Source: CBDCMJ01 sp965218875 (lineage in GTDB: Bacteria > Chloroflexota > Dehalococcoidia > Lucifugimonadales > UBA3495). From it: a stretch of DNA of 64,000 bases. Below are positions 37,983 through 46,449 of the stretch, in pieces. The translations under genes and the position numbers were made by a program. The notes under the pieces were generated by a model that saw only the letters and a list, made by a program, of their open reading frames with translations, ran no database searches and was not told where the DNA came from. The stretch lies in contig OZ244707.1 of assembly GCA_965218875.1 (NCBI GenBank), positions 62,001 through 126,000 of the forward strand. Direction: 5' to 3'. Each line of letters starts with the position of its first letter. Positions within the stretch are counted from its first letter, which is position 1.

Positions 37983-38597
37983 ATGACTACCGATCGATGG
38001 AATCTAAGAGGCCAGTACTTCGAGAACTGCAATTGCGAGATCCTGTGCCCCTGCGTGTTGCCGGTGCCGCGCCCCCAGCCCACCGAAGGCTACTGCGACG
38101 TTGGCATAGCCTTCCACGTGGAAGCAGGCGAGCTCAATGGGGTGTCCCTGGCCGGGTTGAACTTCGTCGTCGCGGCCCATACCCCTGGGGTCATGGGTGA
38201 CGGCAACTGGACCACCGCCTTCTTCGTGGATGAGCGGGCCACCGAGGAACAGCGGCAGGCCCTGGAAAGCATCTTGTCGGGGGATATGGGGGGCCCCATG
38301 GCCCGCTGGATAAGCCTGACCACCGACATGAAGGACACCACCTACTGCCAGATCACCTTCGAGATGGAGGGCGAAACCCGCCGGGTGTCCATTCCCAACG
38401 TCATGGACTTTGCCGTGGAAGGCATCAAGGCCCCGAACCGCGACCAGGTGATGCTGCTGGAAAACGCCGGGCACCCGGTCAATTCCACCCTAGCCCTGGC
38501 CAGGGGTACGGGCAACACCTATACCGGCCACGGAATGACCTGGGACAACACCGGCAGAAACGGCCACTACGCGCCGTTCAACTGGAGTTGGCCCTAG
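37983..38597 (+). CDS. DUF1326 domain protein
   Basis: 204 aa. The family signature is at the N-terminus: GQYFENCNCEILCPCVLPVP, with four clustered Cys that suggest metal or cluster binding. The rest matches DUF1326 length and ends with WSWP. No signal peptide. GGAGG lies 7 bases before the ATG. Function unknown across the family. Confidence 0.88.
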   Translation: MTTDRWNLRGQYFENCNCEILCPCVLPVPRPQPTEGYCDVGIAFHVEAGELNGVSLAGLNFVVAAHTPGVMGDGNWTTAFFVDERATEEQRQALESILSGDMGGPMARWISLTTDMKDTTYCQITFEMEGETRRVSIPNVMDFAVEGIKAPNRDQVMLLENAGHPVNSTLALARGTGNTYTGHGMTWDNTGRNGHYAPFNWSWP

Positions 38598-38609
38598 CGC
38601 TGGCCGGGG

Positions 38610-38897
38610 CTAGCCGGCCACCTGGAACCTCTCCGATTCGGCGGGCCGGCTCCACAGCTCTTCCGCTCCGGCCATGGCCGCGGCCCGCTCCGGGCTGGCC
38701 CTCCAGGCGTCGTAGATTTCGCTGCTGTCCCAGGTGACCAGGGTGGTGATCTTGGCCGGGTCGGCCAAGGAGTAGAGGGTCTGGCGCCCGCCGAAGCCGG
38801 GGGCCTTGCTCTGGACCACCCCGTTTCCGTCCAGCAGCCTGCGGGCCTCCTCCATTTTGTCCGATTTAGCCCAGTGGTGGGTCAATACTCCGATCAT
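38610..38897 (-). CDS. Small ABM-fold (dimeric alpha/beta barrel) protein
   Basis: 95 aa, AGGAGGG before ATG 38897. The pattern of beta-strand (IGVLTHHWA), helix (MEEARRLLDG), GFGGRQTLYSLADP, then TTLVTWDSSEIYDAWRASPE is that of antibiotic-biosynthesis-monooxygenase-like proteins. Many are haem- or cofactor-free oxygenases or binding proteins. Function not assigned. Confidence 0.75.
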   Translation of the reverse strand: MIGVLTHHWAKSDKMEEARRLLDGNGVVQSKAPGFGGRQTLYSLADPAKITTLVTWDSSEIYDAWRASPERAAAMAGAEELWSRPAESERFQVAG

Positions 38898-38967
38898 ATC
38901 CGTCCCTCCTTTGCGGTCGGCGTCCCGGCCTGTGTCGGGCGCGGCATTGCGCCCCGGTTCATGGGGT

Positions 38968-40290
38968 CTACTTTACGTCATTCCTCAGCCGGAAAACCCG
39001 GCCGGCGGCCAGCGCCAGCACCCCGGCGCCCGCACTCAGCACCGCGCCCATCTTGGCCGGGTCCTGTATGTGGGGGCTGGTGAAGGCCTTGCCGGCCACG
39101 AACAGGGCCACGGTGAGTCCTATACCGGCAATCAGACCCGCCATTCCCAGGTGCTTGAAGCCCATTCCCGCCGGCAGCGGAAAGCCCACCTTGTCGGCAG
39201 CCCAGGAGAAGGCGGAAATTCCGACGGTCTTGCCCACTATTAGCGACAGCAGCACGATCAAAGTCACCAGGCTTATGCTGCTGAAGGCTACCCCGGCATT
39301 GGCGAAGGCAAAGAAGAACAGGCCCAGGTCCACGAAGAGCTTCAGGTCATGTTCGAACTGCTCCAAGGGGCTGTGGCCGTGGGAGGCGGCGACGGGCGAG
39401 TGGGGGTCCGAGGCTCTCTGGCTCTCATGGGCGGGGCCGGACCCTTCGAGGGCCGGCGCCGGAGCGGGCAAGAAGGGCACTATCACCACCAGGGACAGAG
39501 CCGGCTCGATGCCGGCCTTGGCCAGCCCCGCCCAGCTAAGCCCTCCCCCCAACAGAACGTAGGCAGGCCAATAGGGCAGCGCGACCCGTCGCATCCCGTA
39601 GGCCGCCGCCATGCCCGCCAAAGTCAGCAGCAGCCACACGGGTTGGACCGGATGGTTGGGGTCCGGGTAGAAGACCGCGATGATTCCCAGGCCCAGGGCG
39701 TCGTCGGCAACGGCCAGCAGCAGCAGGAAGTTGACCGCCGGATGCCCGTTGCCGAACACCAGCCGGGCCACCAGCCAGGCCACGGCGATGTCGGTGGCGG
39801 TGGGGATCCCCCAGCCGTTGGCTACCTCGGAGAAACTGCCCGTGCCACCGTAGAAAATCCAGGTGAGCAGGAAATATACCCCCACCGGCCCAAAGACGCC
39901 GCCCAGGGTGCCCATCAAGGGGTTAATCGCTTTGGGGATGGGGTTGAGGGGCCCCCCGGGAAGCACCGACGTGGTGACCTCCTTGGCCGCTATGCCAAAG
40001 AAGAAGACCATGAAGATTCCGTTGATGAGGAAGTGGACAGTAACCAGGTGGCCGAATATTTTGGCGCCGTCGCCGAACAAGGGATATTCGACCAGGTCGT
40101 GATGGAAGTCCGCGTCTATGTTGGCGGCAACCAGCCCCGCTATCACGCCGAAAATCAGGGGCAGCGAGAACTCTTGGAGGACGTTGAGTAGGCGTCTGGC
40201 GTAGTGCAACATGGCTCCGCGGGGCCCACGGCGCAACAGGCGGCCCAAAGCGTTAGGCCGGGATGGGCCCTCCGGCGCGCCGGGGAGCAT
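38968..40290 (-). CDS. nhaA: NhaA-type Na+/H+ antiporter
   Basis: About 440 aa from ATG 40290 (GGTGAT 5 bases upstream). The frame is open to 40404 with another ATG at 40317, so the N-terminus is uncertain. NhaA hallmarks: GWGIPTATDIAVAWLVARL and LAVADDALGLGIIAVFY, where the Asp-Asp pair is the sodium/proton site. A long His/Ser/Pro-rich cytoplasmic loop (EGSGPAHESQRAS region) splits the second half and is unusual in length. Inner-membrane pH and sodium homeostasis. Confidence 0.92.
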   Translation of the reverse strand: MLPGAPEGPSRPNALGRLLRRGPRGAMLHYARRLLNVLQEFSLPLIFGVIAGLVAANIDADFHHDLVEYPLFGDGAKIFGHLVTVHFLINGIFMVFFFGIAAKEVTTSVLPGGPLNPIPKAINPLMGTLGGVFGPVGVYFLLTWIFYGGTGSFSEVANGWGIPTATDIAVAWLVARLVFGNGHPAVNFLLLLAVADDALGLGIIAVFYPDPNHPVQPVWLLLTLAGMAAAYGMRRVALPYWPAYVLLGGGLSWAGLAKAGIEPALSLVVIVPFLPAPAPALEGSGPAHESQRASDPHSPVAASHGHSPLEQFEHDLKLFVDLGLFFFAFANAGVAFSSISLVTLIVLLSLIVGKTVGISAFSWAADKVGFPLPAGMGFKHLGMAGLIAGIGLTVALFVAGKAFTSPHIQDPAKMGAVLSAGAGVLALAAGRVFRLRNDVK

Positions 40291-40459
40291 TATATCACCG
40301 GAATCCGGCTGCTCCATGCCGGCATGCGGCGGCCAGTCCCCGGCGACGGTGCGGCCGGAACGGCAATGGCGGCCCTCGCAAACACGGTCCAATGGCCGCG
40401 GCAATCACCGAAAGACTCCTACCAGCGGTATTGGTTCCAGTTGAGGGAAGTGCAAAAGT

Positions 40460-40840
40460 CTAGCGATGCTTGTTGGGGCTTTGCTCGTAGTCCTCGCCGG
40501 CACTCAGGTCGTAGTCAATCGGGTAGCCGAAGAGCGTCTTGTGTTGTCGGGGCGCTTCACCAAAATCTCCATGCCCCCCTCTTGCGTCTCGACGTCTAGG
40601 TAATTATCTCAAATCAAGAAGAACTTGCAGGTCACTTCTTGTGGTTTTCTGCGTTCGCCCTGAGCGCAGCACAGCGGAGTCGAAGGGTCTCCCCGGCGCC
40701 GGCCCTTCGACTGCGCTGCGTTCCGCCTCCGGCTCCACTCCGCTTCGCTCAGGACGAACGGTTAAAAGCAGCGAAGTTTTGAGATAGTTTCTTAGGTAAT
40801 AGCCTTCCTCCCTGTCAAGGTTCTCGATTTTGACTTTCAT
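40460..40840 (-). pseudogene. Small gene interrupted by a dispersed repeat
   Basis: A strong ribosome site (AGGAGGG) precedes ATG 40840 and the frame reads MKVKIENLDREEGYYLRNYL before running into repeat DNA (40652-40761). Beyond the repeat, protein-like sequence resumes as LDVETQEGGMEILVKRP and, one frame over, KTLFGYPIDYDLSAGEDYEQ up to a TAG near 40462. It looks like one small unrecognised protein split by the repeat and a frameshift. Confidence 0.45.
40652..40761. repeat. Dispersed inverted repeat (CGTTCG-CCTGAGCG ... CGCTCAGGACGAACG)
   Basis: The arms CGTTCGCCCTGAGCG / AGTCGAAGGG (40652-40687) and CCCTTCGACT / GCTCAGGACGAACG (40703-40760) are mutually complementary with imperfect middles. 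A half copy occurs at 46920-46955 and a diverged one near 23681-23731. Confidence 0.7.
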
Positions 40841-40849
40841 CTATCCCTC

Positions 40850-41000
40850 CTATGCATTGCAGGCGGCCGCCTGCCGCCTCCTTGCACGTCTGGGCCACCG
40901 CGTCCCAGATTTTCTCAGACGCCTGGAGGCGGCTCCCCTTGTCGGCCTCGGCGGTGGCGTGTTCCAGAAGCCGTTGGCTCATCTGCGCGCGGGATTCCGG
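40850..41000 (-). pseudogene. N-terminal remnant of a HEPN (PaREP1-like) protein
   Basis: Minus-strand frame MSQRLLEHATAEADKGSRLQ then ASEKIWDAVAQTCKEAAGGR is the first helical hairpin of a PaREP1-type HEPN protein; the remaining two thirds are missing. Its end overlaps the ribosome site of the interrupted gene at 40840. A sister HEPN gene at 32951 is also broken. Confidence 0.55.
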
Positions 41001-41118
41001 GCCTGCCACCCTAGCACCGCGCCGGGCTGGATAGTACAATCGTGCCAGAGACGGCAGGGCCGACCACAAGTAGCTTCCCCACGTAATCTGAGAACGAACA
41101 AAGGAGGACGCGCATCGG

Positions 41119-41250
41119 ATGCGACCAAGGATTGTCTTCCTTTCCACAGGCGTGGCCGTCTGCGTTATTGGGGTTGCCATGGCGGCGGGGCGCGCTGGTG
41201 CTACTCCTGATCCCACTGCGGGCATCCCGGCCGCCGTAGAGGACGTTCTG
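41119..41250 (+). pseudogene. Truncated secreted protein: signal peptide and short N-terminus
   Basis: GGAGG precedes ATG 41119. The first 29 codons are a good signal peptide (basic RPR, hydrophobic core, cleavage near AGRAGA) followed by TPDPTAGIPAAVEDVLN. From about 41250 the frame turns into out-of-frame integrase DNA. This suggests that the integrase-bearing element joined here and cut off the original gene. Confidence 0.5.
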
Positions 41251-41251
41251 A

Positions 41252-42364
41252 ATGAAGGGCCGCATCCGACTCCGGGTTCTGGGAGATCACCTACGACATC
41301 CCTCGGGACGCCACGGGCAAGCGCCAGCGGAAGTCCCTCGCCATTCGCGGCAGGGCCCAGGCCCAGCGCAAGCTCCGCGAAGTCCTCTCCCTCGTCTGCA
41401 GGGGGGGACCCCCAACCCCGGCGGAATCTTCCTAGCCGCATGGCTTGACCGCTGGATGGAGCAACGCGTAGTCCCGAACCTGCGCCAGGGGACCAAAGAG
41501 CGGTACCAGGAGATAATCTACCGCTATATCGCCCCCAACCTCGGCCACATAGATATTACCCAGCTCAGCCCGGCCCACATCCAGGCCCTAGAGGCCCAGC
41601 TATCCAAACGGCTCTCCCACAAGACCGTGAACCAAGTCCACATCGTCCTCTCGGGGGCCATGAAGCACGCCCTCCGGCTTGAGCTGATCCCGAGAAACCC
41701 GGTGGCCCTGGTTTCCCCGCCCACAGTGCGGCGGCACGAGATCATCCCGCCAGACGTGTCCGTCGTGCGCGATGCCCTGGCCATGGCCCGCGATGAAGGC
41801 GACTACCTTTACCAGGCCATGCACCTGCTCGCCTACACCGGCATCCGGCGTGGGGAGGCCTTGGGTCTGCTGTGGAAGAACGTGGACTTGGAGCGAGGCT
41901 TTGTGCGGATCGAGAACTCCTTGGTCCTCAGCCGGGAGCGTGGGCTTATCCTCGAACCTCCCAAGACAGCCGCGGGACGGCGGGTGGTGGACCTGGACAG
42001 CGTGACGGTGGAAGTCTTGGCGGCCCACCGCCGGCGACCCGCCCCGGACCCGGAGGTCCGGCCTCAGTACCGGGACCTGGGGATAGTGTTCGCCGACGAG
42101 GACGGGGACTGGATTCACCCCGAACGACTTTCTCGGGCCGTCAAGCGCGTGGGGAAGCGGGTGGGGCGGGAAGATATGACGGTGCGGAGCCTACGCCACT
42201 TCCACGCCTCGCTGATGCTCCAGCAGGGGCAGAACATCGTGGTGGTGAGCAAGCGGCTGGGACATTCGACGGTGAGCATCACGGCGGACATCTACTCCCA
42301 CGCTCTCCCGGGCTGGCAGAAAGAGGCGGCGGAGGCGTTCGCGCGGGGCATGGAGAGGGAGTAG
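41252..42364 (+). CDS. Tyrosine recombinase (phage-type integrase) with garbled arm domain
   Basis: 370-aa open frame. Catalytic core intact: YTGIRRGEALGL (Arg I), SLRHFHASLML (His/Arg box) and LGHSTVSITADIYSH (nucleophile Tyr). The core-binding domain is WLDRWMEQRVVPNLRQGTKE. The N-terminal arm DNA-binding domain is encoded in a different frame: after MKGRIRLR the family sequence GFWEITYDIPRDATGK lies one base over, until a run of seven G at about 41402-41408 restores the frame. So the ORF is open but some 40 residues of the arm domain are nonsense, unless -1 slippage or sequencing error is involved. It would normally integrate or excise a mobile element. Confidence 0.85.
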   Translation: MKGRIRLRVLGDHLRHPSGRHGQAPAEVPRHSRQGPGPAQAPRSPLPRLQGGTPNPGGIFLAAWLDRWMEQRVVPNLRQGTKERYQEIIYRYIAPNLGHIDITQLSPAHIQALEAQLSKRLSHKTVNQVHIVLSGAMKHALRLELIPRNPVALVSPPTVRRHEIIPPDVSVVRDALAMARDEGDYLYQAMHLLAYTGIRRGEALGLLWKNVDLERGFVRIENSLVLSRERGLILEPPKTAAGRRVVDLDSVTVEVLAAHRRRPAPDPEVRPQYRDLGIVFADEDGDWIHPERLSRAVKRVGKRVGREDMTVRSLRHFHASLMLQQGQNIVVVSKRLGHSTVSITADIYSHALPGWQKEAAEAFARGMERE

Positions 42365-42715
42365 GGAGGTACAGCGGCGCCCTACCGCCGGATATATAGT
42401 CAGCATCAGTCCGCCCCATGGCGTGCCGCACGACGGCCTAGACATCATCGACGCGAGGCCCAGCCTGGCCGCAAGGCGGCGAGGAATCTCCGGCGGTTAT
42501 GCGTCATTGGTAGGGGCGAAGGATTTTTCGCCCCTACGTGGGGTCCTGCCCGTGGCTAGGCGCCCGCCGCGCTGCGATAGAGCAACCGTGTTCCAGGGGA
42601 GGGCCTTGGATTCCTCGGCGCCGGGGGCGCCCGCGGAATGACAGGGTGGTCCCGGCGCGCCCATGGAATGACAAGCGGTGGGGGGGGCGCCAGTCCCCCC
42701 GGCCCCGCAACAAGC
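42365..42715. other. Intergenic repeat zone after the integrase
   Basis: No coding frame is supported. It contains GAGGAATCTCCGGCGGTTAT, one copy of the 28-bp palindrome (42510-42537), and GGATTCCTCGGCGCCGG plus GGAATGACAGGG motifs shared with 46.97-47.4 kb. Confidence 0.6.
42510..42537. repeat. 28-bp palindromic element, copy 1
   Basis: GTAGGGGCGAA pairs with TTCGCCCCTAC around a short GGATTTT centre. Near-identical copies are at 46988-47014 and 51398-51425. Copies 1 and 2 share upstream (CGGCGGTTAYGCG) and downstream (TGGGGTCC) context, so the repeated unit is longer than the palindrome. Confidence 0.8.
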
Positions 42716-42745
42716 AGAGCGCCCCGCCGTTCGGCGGGGCGCTCT
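42716..42745 (-). terminator. Terminator hairpin downstream of the collagen-like gene
   Basis: Perfect 13-bp stem AGAGCGCCCCGCC / GGCGGGGCGCTCT with a 4-base loop. On the minus strand it follows the collagen-like gene by about 85 bp and is followed by GCTTGTTG, a poor T-tract. It may work in both directions. Confidence 0.6.
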
Positions 42746-42830
42746 CTGGGGTTCCTGGGGTCTGGCCGGGGCCGGCTGCCCCTGGCCTTGGGATTGGCCG
42801 GGGTTTGGGTCCTGGCCTGGGGTTGCGGGG

Positions 42831-43610
42831 TTACATGCGGCGGCCCATGATGAAGGCCCCGCCTGCGCCTAGTATGGCTACGATGGCCAGGATGAGGGCC
42901 ACGATGCCCAGCACGCTGGACCCTGAAGAGCCCTTGGGACCCACGTCGCCCTGGGCCCCGGCGGAACCGGCGGCTCCTGGAGGACCGGCCTCGCCCGCCG
43001 CGCCGTCAGCGCCTGGGGAACCGGCGGCTCCTGGGGAGCCAGCGTCGCCCGGTGCGCCATCAGAGCCGCCAGCGCCTGCCGAGCCGTCAGAGCCTGCGGC
43101 GCCCCGGTCGCCCTTATCACCTTTGTCGCCCTTGGGGCCCGTGTCGCCCTTTTGGAGTTGGATCGACGCGATCTGGCTCTTCAGCCCGTCGATCTCGGCC
43201 TGCATCAGCTCGGCCTCGGTGGGCGGTACCACGGGCATCTCGCCATCGTCGCCGGGCATCATGGCGCTCACGGCGTTGAGATCCATGCCCGCGTTCACGG
43301 TCCCCTGCATGTAGGTGGCCGTCTCGTCGGCCATGTACTCGCCGATCGTGAAGGACACCATCTGCCCCATGAAACTGGAGTCGCCCATTATCTGCAGGGC
43401 ATAGCTGCCGTTCATCACCTCACCCGAGCCGACCTCTTCTTCGCCGATCATGGCGGTGACCATGGTGCCATCTTCGGCGGGGTCGCCATCGAGCATCGCA
43501 TCGCCGCCGTAGGCGGTGGGAGGCGGCGCCCCCTGGGCCGACGCCACGGCCGGAAGGGCCAACAGGAGCGCCATTCCGACAATCAAGGCCAGGATCTTCA
43601 GTTTGGTCAT
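42831..43610 (-). CDS. Secreted collagen-like stalk protein with C-terminal membrane anchor
   Basis: 259 aa. Residues 1-26 form a signal peptide ending ASAQG. Residues 30-115 form a small beta-rich head with a DGDPAEDGTMVTAMIGEEEV pattern. A short heptad coiled coil (EAELMQAEIDGLKSQIASIQ) at about 131-152 is followed by about 25 Gly-X-Y triplets (155-230, starting GDTGPKGDKGDKGD), then a hydrophobic helix (VLGIVALILAIVAILGAGGA) and GRRM. The coiled coil probably nucleates a trimer, giving a rod anchored by its C-terminus with the head outside. It lies 80 bp downstream of the large surface-protein gene on the same strand, with a strong hairpin between them. Confidence 0.85.
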   Translation of the reverse strand: MTKLKILALIVGMALLLALPAVASAQGAPPPTAYGGDAMLDGDPAEDGTMVTAMIGEEEVGSGEVMNGSYALQIMGDSSFMGQMVSFTIGEYMADETATYMQGTVNAGMDLNAVSAMMPGDDGEMPVVPPTEAELMQAEIDGLKSQIASIQLQKGDTGPKGDKGDKGDRGAAGSDGSAGAGGSDGAPGDAGSPGAAGSPGADGAAGEAGPPGAAGSAGAQGDVGPKGSSGSSVLGIVALILAIVAILGAGGAFIMGRRM

Positions 43611-43637
43611 TTAGTCACCTTCTCTATGTGTGGAGTG

Positions 43638-43663
43638 GCGGGGCCGCCGCGCGGCGGCCCCGC
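43638..43663. terminator. 26-nt perfect palindrome between the two surface-protein genes
   Basis: GCGGGGCCGCCGC directly followed by its reverse complement, with no loop bases (so 2-3 central pairs stay open in RNA). It lies between the stop of the 919-aa gene and the start of the collagen-like gene. No T-run. It may attenuate read-through so that the stalk is made at lower levels. Confidence 0.5.
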
Positions 43664-43689
43664 GTAACCTTTGCTTGTGGGACCCTAGC

Positions 43690-46449
43690 CTAGTTGATGG
43701 TGACGAGCTTCCAGCCCGCCGTGTACGCCTTGCCCTGGAATTCGGCGTCGGCGTTCAGGTTGATCCACCCGATGTCGCCGGAGTTCACCTCGGTCAGGGC
43801 TATGCCGAGCGTCTCCGCCAGCATCATCTCGGTGTCCGAGGCGCCGGGGATGAAGCCCCGGTACTTCCCGTCGTCGTTGTTGTAGACCCAGACCGCGTCC
43901 AGGACGCCATCGCTGATCAGCTTGGCGAACACGTCCGCCGGGTCGTTGGAGGTGACCACCGGGGTGGCCGGGGTGTCTACGATCTCCAGGAACTCCACCA
44001 CCGGAACCTTGTTTACAGTGACCCTGAGGTTTTTGTTACCCAGGCTCAGCCCCGGCACCAGGACCTCGGCGCTGAAGCTGCCGTCACCCTCGGTGGTGGT
44101 CGCCGCCGGGGTAACGTCGGAGCCGCCTATCTCGATCATCACCGGCCGGAAGGTATGGAAGTTGGCGCCCGAAACGGTGACGTAGGTCCCACGCTGCGCC
44201 TGGGCTGATGAGAGCGTGACGACGGGATCAGGCGTCTTGTGGTCAGCTTCCTTCATGACGTTCGAGCCAATGACGCCGACGCCCACCGTCGCCTCGGCCT
44301 TCACGACGTGTGTCATTCCAACACCCGCGTCGTCAGGGACGTTGATCGACGTCGACCAGTCGCCGGAGGAGTCAGCCGTTGCACTGCTTAGCTGCGTGCC
44401 GTCATAGGAAATCTTCACCAGATTGACGCCACCAGCGCCAGTAGGCCAACCGGTGCCGCTCAACTCAATGGTGGAACCGATGCGGCCTTCCAACGGGTTG
44501 GAGGTGAGAGTTCGCTCCTGGATGGCGAACATAGCCGAGCCAGTGCGACCATTGTCGTCGGAGATAGTGATAGCGTAGTCACCGGCGTCAGCAAGCCTTG
44601 CGTCGTTGGGGACATCGAACGCCGCAACCACCCGTCCGCCACTCGCGACGGCGATATTACACTGACCCACGGCGGTACCCATGCCGACGCAATGAGTTGC
44701 CTCGCCGACCTTAATCTCCGTCACGTTCCCCAGGAAACCGGAGCCGGTGACCGTAACTTCGCGGCCCACTACCGCAGCCGAAGGGCTCACAGTCAACTCG
44801 ATCCCGATCACGTTGATGTTCTTTTGGCCCGCCGATTCCTGATCCTCGCCATCCTTGGTAGAGTAAAGGACGAGGGTCTGCTCACCCAGAAGCGCACCGG
44901 AGCCCACCCGAATCTTGAACTCTGTTGCACCAGCGGGGTCAGTGGCGTCAGGATCTTGGGGCTTGAACCGAGGCGGGTCGACTGTTTCGGAGTCAGAATC
45001 GTCTACCGTGTCGACTGCGCCGCCTGTTCCAACCGTGTACATATCCTCGCCGTTTATCGTGGCCCTGGTAATGGGCCCTGCGGACCACTTGCTCACCTTA
45101 ACGGTCAGGTCAGTGCCTTTGGTGACTGAGTCGGGGATAGAGATGGCACCGTTCAGAGTGAATGTGGCCGCGGGTCCCCATTGCCCGGTAGAGCTCCGGG
45201 CGACGAGGTCATTCTCACCTGCGGTGAAATCGGCACCGGCGGTAACGGTCGTCGAGAAAGACCCGTCGCTGACACTTGCTGACCCTACCTTTGCGAAGTC
45301 TGGCGAAGCCGAGCCACTGGTACCGGGATCAGGGGCTTCGGCGGTTCCTATGTGGTAGATAGTGGCCGTTCCGTTGGAATAGCCCACGCCGCTAACGGTC
45401 AACGCCTCGCCCTCAAGCCCGCTCTCTGGATCGGCCTTCAGCGTAGCGTTGATGGCGCCAGCGTTGCGTTCGTACACCGTGTCCCCGTCGTAGGTGACCT
45501 TGACCAGGTATCCATCTCCGGCCAGAGGCGGGTTCATGAGCCCGGCTCGGCTTCGAACCCTGATGGTTACCTCGTCACCTGCGTCCAAGTTGTCACCGTC
45601 AGCCTCTCCGTCGCCGTTCATATCAGGAATTTCTACCGTTATCTTCGAGCCACTGACGCTAACGTCTGCAGCATTCGCGGTAGTGTCTCCCTTTATCGAT
45701 ATGGCGTCGGCGTCGATCGGGGCGTCGATCTGGAAGCTCTCCAACTCGATTACGACATCGTCGCCAGCATCAATGTCGCCCACAGGAGCATCGAACACGA
45801 CTGTTAGGGACACGCCTGCCCCAGCATCCTGGCTGGACAGAACATCGGCGACGATCATCGTAACCGGATCACTGGTCTGTGCATTAGTAGCAGCGTCGGT
45901 ACCGGTACCCACCGCAGCCGTGAACTCCTGGTCTTCGTCGGCGATAGGCGCAGTGATTCCGGTTGCAATAACCACCGTGATTTCCGAGTCGGCCATGGTG
46001 GTTGGGACTTCCTCGGCAGCCTCAATCCCGTCATCGGGTACGGCGGTCACCGCATCCACCAAGGGGTCCGGGAGGTCTATGGTGATTGTGTCGTTACCAG
46101 TGGCAGAAGGATTCTGGTCGGTAACTTCGAACGGCAGGCCACCGCTGCCTGTGCCGCTGACGGTCACGGGGCCAGGGGAAGCCACTTCGAGGCCGCCTCC
46201 GAGCGTGATGACAATGGCGCTTGAACCGGATAGCCCCTCATCATCAATGAATTTAACGGTGGCTTTGACCGTGTTAGTACCGTCTTGGTCGACGGAACCG
46301 ATTTGTTCGAGTGACAACGACACACTGCCATCTTCGGGTGCCGCCCCCGCCTTCTGGGGGCTGAAGGTACCCGTCGCCAACAGGAGGGCCAGGACGCCCA
46401 CCGCCACGATGAGGGCAAGCCCAAAAGATTTGACCACTTTAGTATTCAT
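43690..46449 (-). CDS. Large secreted surface protein with IPT/TIG- and Ig-like repeats
   Basis: 919 aa. Signal peptide (LALIVAVGVLALLLATGTFS) at residues 8-37. The rest is beta-rich, acidic and Ser/Thr/Val-rich. Several IPT/TIG-like units are visible, each opening with a phrase such as LTVSPSAAVVGREVTVTGSG, LTSNPLEGRIGSTIELSGTG or VTLSSAQAQRGTYVTVSGAN. There is no LPXTG and no obvious C-terminal membrane helix; the end is a small domain (GWINLNADAEFQGKAYTAGW). It resembles cell-surface or S-layer-like proteins. AAGGAG precedes ATG 46449. With the collagen-like gene downstream it probably builds an envelope structure. Confidence 0.8.
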   Translation of the reverse strand: MNTKVVKSFGLALIVAVGVLALLLATGTFSPQKAGAAPEDGSVSLSLEQIGSVDQDGTNTVKATVKFIDDEGLSGSSAIVITLGGGLEVASPGPVTVSGTGSGGLPFEVTDQNPSATGNDTITIDLPDPLVDAVTAVPDDGIEAAEEVPTTMADSEITVVIATGITAPIADEDQEFTAAVGTGTDAATNAQTSDPVTMIVADVLSSQDAGAGVSLTVVFDAPVGDIDAGDDVVIELESFQIDAPIDADAISIKGDTTANAADVSVSGSKITVEIPDMNGDGEADGDNLDAGDEVTIRVRSRAGLMNPPLAGDGYLVKVTYDGDTVYERNAGAINATLKADPESGLEGEALTVSGVGYSNGTATIYHIGTAEAPDPGTSGSASPDFAKVGSASVSDGSFSTTVTAGADFTAGENDLVARSSTGQWGPAATFTLNGAISIPDSVTKGTDLTVKVSKWSAGPITRATINGEDMYTVGTGGAVDTVDDSDSETVDPPRFKPQDPDATDPAGATEFKIRVGSGALLGEQTLVLYSTKDGEDQESAGQKNINVIGIELTVSPSAAVVGREVTVTGSGFLGNVTEIKVGEATHCVGMGTAVGQCNIAVASGGRVVAAFDVPNDARLADAGDYAITISDDNGRTGSAMFAIQERTLTSNPLEGRIGSTIELSGTGWPTGAGGVNLVKISYDGTQLSSATADSSGDWSTSINVPDDAGVGMTHVVKAEATVGVGVIGSNVMKEADHKTPDPVVTLSSAQAQRGTYVTVSGANFHTFRPVMIEIGGSDVTPAATTTEGDGSFSAEVLVPGLSLGNKNLRVTVNKVPVVEFLEIVDTPATPVVTSNDPADVFAKLISDGVLDAVWVYNNDDGKYRGFIPGASDTEMMLAETLGIALTEVNSGDIGWINLNADAEFQGKAYTAGWKLVTIN

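Noticed and set aside
40815..41441. 208-aa minus-strand frame opposite the integrase start
   Set aside because: Only the last 50 codons (HEPN remnant) resemble a protein; the rest is the complement of the integrase and the signal-peptide ORF.
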